Shown: positions 63,487 through 64,000 of the stretch, one piece after another
Position numbering within the stretch: position 1 is the first letter of the stretch
Layout: the number at the start of each line of letters is the position of its first letter
Origin: Sporosarcina sp. 6E9
Lineage (GTDB): Bacteria > Bacillota > Bacilli > Bacillales_A > Planococcaceae
Direction: 5' to 3'
Assembly: GCF_017921835.1 (NCBI RefSeq)
Contig: NZ_JAGEMN010000001.1
Location: 1,171,874-1,235,873 of the forward strand
DNA: 64,000 nucleotides
Notes under the pieces: model-generated
What the model was told of the DNA's origin: nothing
Database searches by the model: none
What the model saw: only the letters and a program-made list of their open reading frames with translations
Program-made: the position numbers and the translations under genes

Positions 63487-64000
63487 TCATTCTGGCATTA
63501 ACTTAGTACGTTGTTTTTCAATCCACGTTTTCATCCTGGCAAATAACAGGATAGTTAGTGCCATTAAAATTGCGCCTTTAATCAGATTAAACGGTAAAAT
63601 TCCGTAAAAAAGCATAACGTGAAGTGCATCACCTGTAACAGGCGGCATATTTAAAAAGTATGTGTACATAGGCAAAAATACAGCGTAATTTAACAATGTC
63701 ATCCCGACAGCCATTGATACTGTTCCAGCGATTAACCCCGCTATTAAACCTTTTGCGGTACGGAACTTATTGAAAATATAGTAAATCGGTAAGATGAATA
63801 ATATACCTGTTGTAAAGTTCGCAATTTCACCAACCGGAACACCTGTAGGACTTCCGCTTAAGAACCAATGTAACAAGTTCTTAATAAGTTCCACGGTAAT
63901 TCCAGCAACCGGACCTAGTGTCATGACTGCAAGAACTGCAGGGATTTCGCCAAAGTCAACCTTTAAAAAAGGCGGTATTGCTGGCAATGGAAAATTGAAT
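63487..64000 (-). CDS. ribU: Riboflavin ECF transporter S component, C-terminal part
   Basis: The frame is open to the window edge (about 171 codons visible). It encodes a membrane protein with about four helices. The segment FPPFLKVDFGEIP-like (here PAIPPFLKVDFGEIPAV) and GPVAGITVELIKN are hallmarks of RibU (YpaA), the substrate-binding subunit for riboflavin uptake. The first helix and any FMN riboswitch lie outside the window. An internal ATG at 63987 is not the start. Confidence 0.93.
   Translation of the reverse strand, partial: FNFPLPAIPPFLKVDFGEIPAVLAVMTLGPVAGITVELIKNLLHWFLSGSPTGVPVGEIANFTTGILFILPIYYIFNKFRTAKGLIAGLIAGTVSMAVGMTLLNYAVFLPMYTYFLNMPPVTGDALHVMLFYGILPFNLIKGAILMALTILLFARMKTWIEKQRTKLMPE

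Overview
This is a stretch of core chromosome from a low-G+C, endospore-forming member of the Bacillales. The inference rests on gene order that follows the dynA (ypbR) to ribU (ypaA) region of Bacillus subtilis almost gene for gene. It also rests on spore genes (spoIVA, sleB, ypeB), bacillithiol genes (bshA, ypdA), the TRAP regulator mtrB, and a type B RNase P RNA. Several local gene losses relative to B. subtilis (no trp operon, cheR, bshB1, mgsA or ypfA/ypfB at their usual places) suggest a relative outside the subtilis group, perhaps the Planococcaceae/Sporosarcina side; that placement is inference. No prophage, insertion sequence, CRISPR array, tRNA or rRNA was seen. Nearly everything is on the minus strand; only recU-ponA, ypjC and fer read plus.

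Layout. 1-11 kb: a partial dynamin-like GTPase, an M32 carboxypeptidase, a DinG-like Fe-S helicase (ypvA), an rRNA methyltransferase (ypsC), RNase P RNA (rnpB), gpsB, and the mitomycin-repair pair mrfB/mrfA (yprB/yprA) with yppE. 11-14.5 kb (plus): recU and ponA. 14.5-22 kb: ypoC, nth, dnaD, asnS, aspB, ypmB, dinG. 22-29 kb: panB-panC-panD behind an attenuator-type leader, then ypjD-dapB-bshA-cca-birA reading toward it. 29-36 kb: ypjC, a YugP-like zinc peptidase, ypjA, the qcrABC menaquinol:cytochrome c reductase operon, ypiF, ypiB, ypiA. 36-42.5 kb: the aromatic supra-operon aroC-aroB-aroH-hisC-tyrA-aroA. 42.5-47 kb: hbs, folE, mtrB, hepS-menG-hepT (menaquinone side chain and ring methylation), ndk. 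47-54.9 kb: yphE-yphF, spoIVA, der, gpsA, cmk, plsC, the S1-domain protein ypfD. 55-64 kb: sleB-ypeB (spore cortex lysis), prsW, ypdA, ypbG, ypbE, recQ, ypbB, fer and the start of the riboflavin transporter gene ribU.

How the genes work together. The window combines envelope and division functions (gpsB, ponA, dynamin), DNA repair (mrfAB, recU, nth, two DinG-family proteins, recQ), pantothenate/CoA supply (panBCD), aromatic amino acid and menaquinone synthesis feeding the bc complex, redox buffering (bshA, ypdA, fer), and spore coat anchoring and germination. There is no obvious novel multi-gene system. The best leads are small: an attenuator leader with a possible antiterminator before panBCD, a probable non-ATG start for ypbG, a displaced Shine-Dalgarno before ypeB, interlocked divergent ypbB/fer promoters, a palindrome on the aro promoter, an SOS-like box between mrfAB and recU, and a hexapeptide-repeat helix in ypbE. 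The only stretch above 300 bases without a protein gene (about 6123-6813) holds rnpB.
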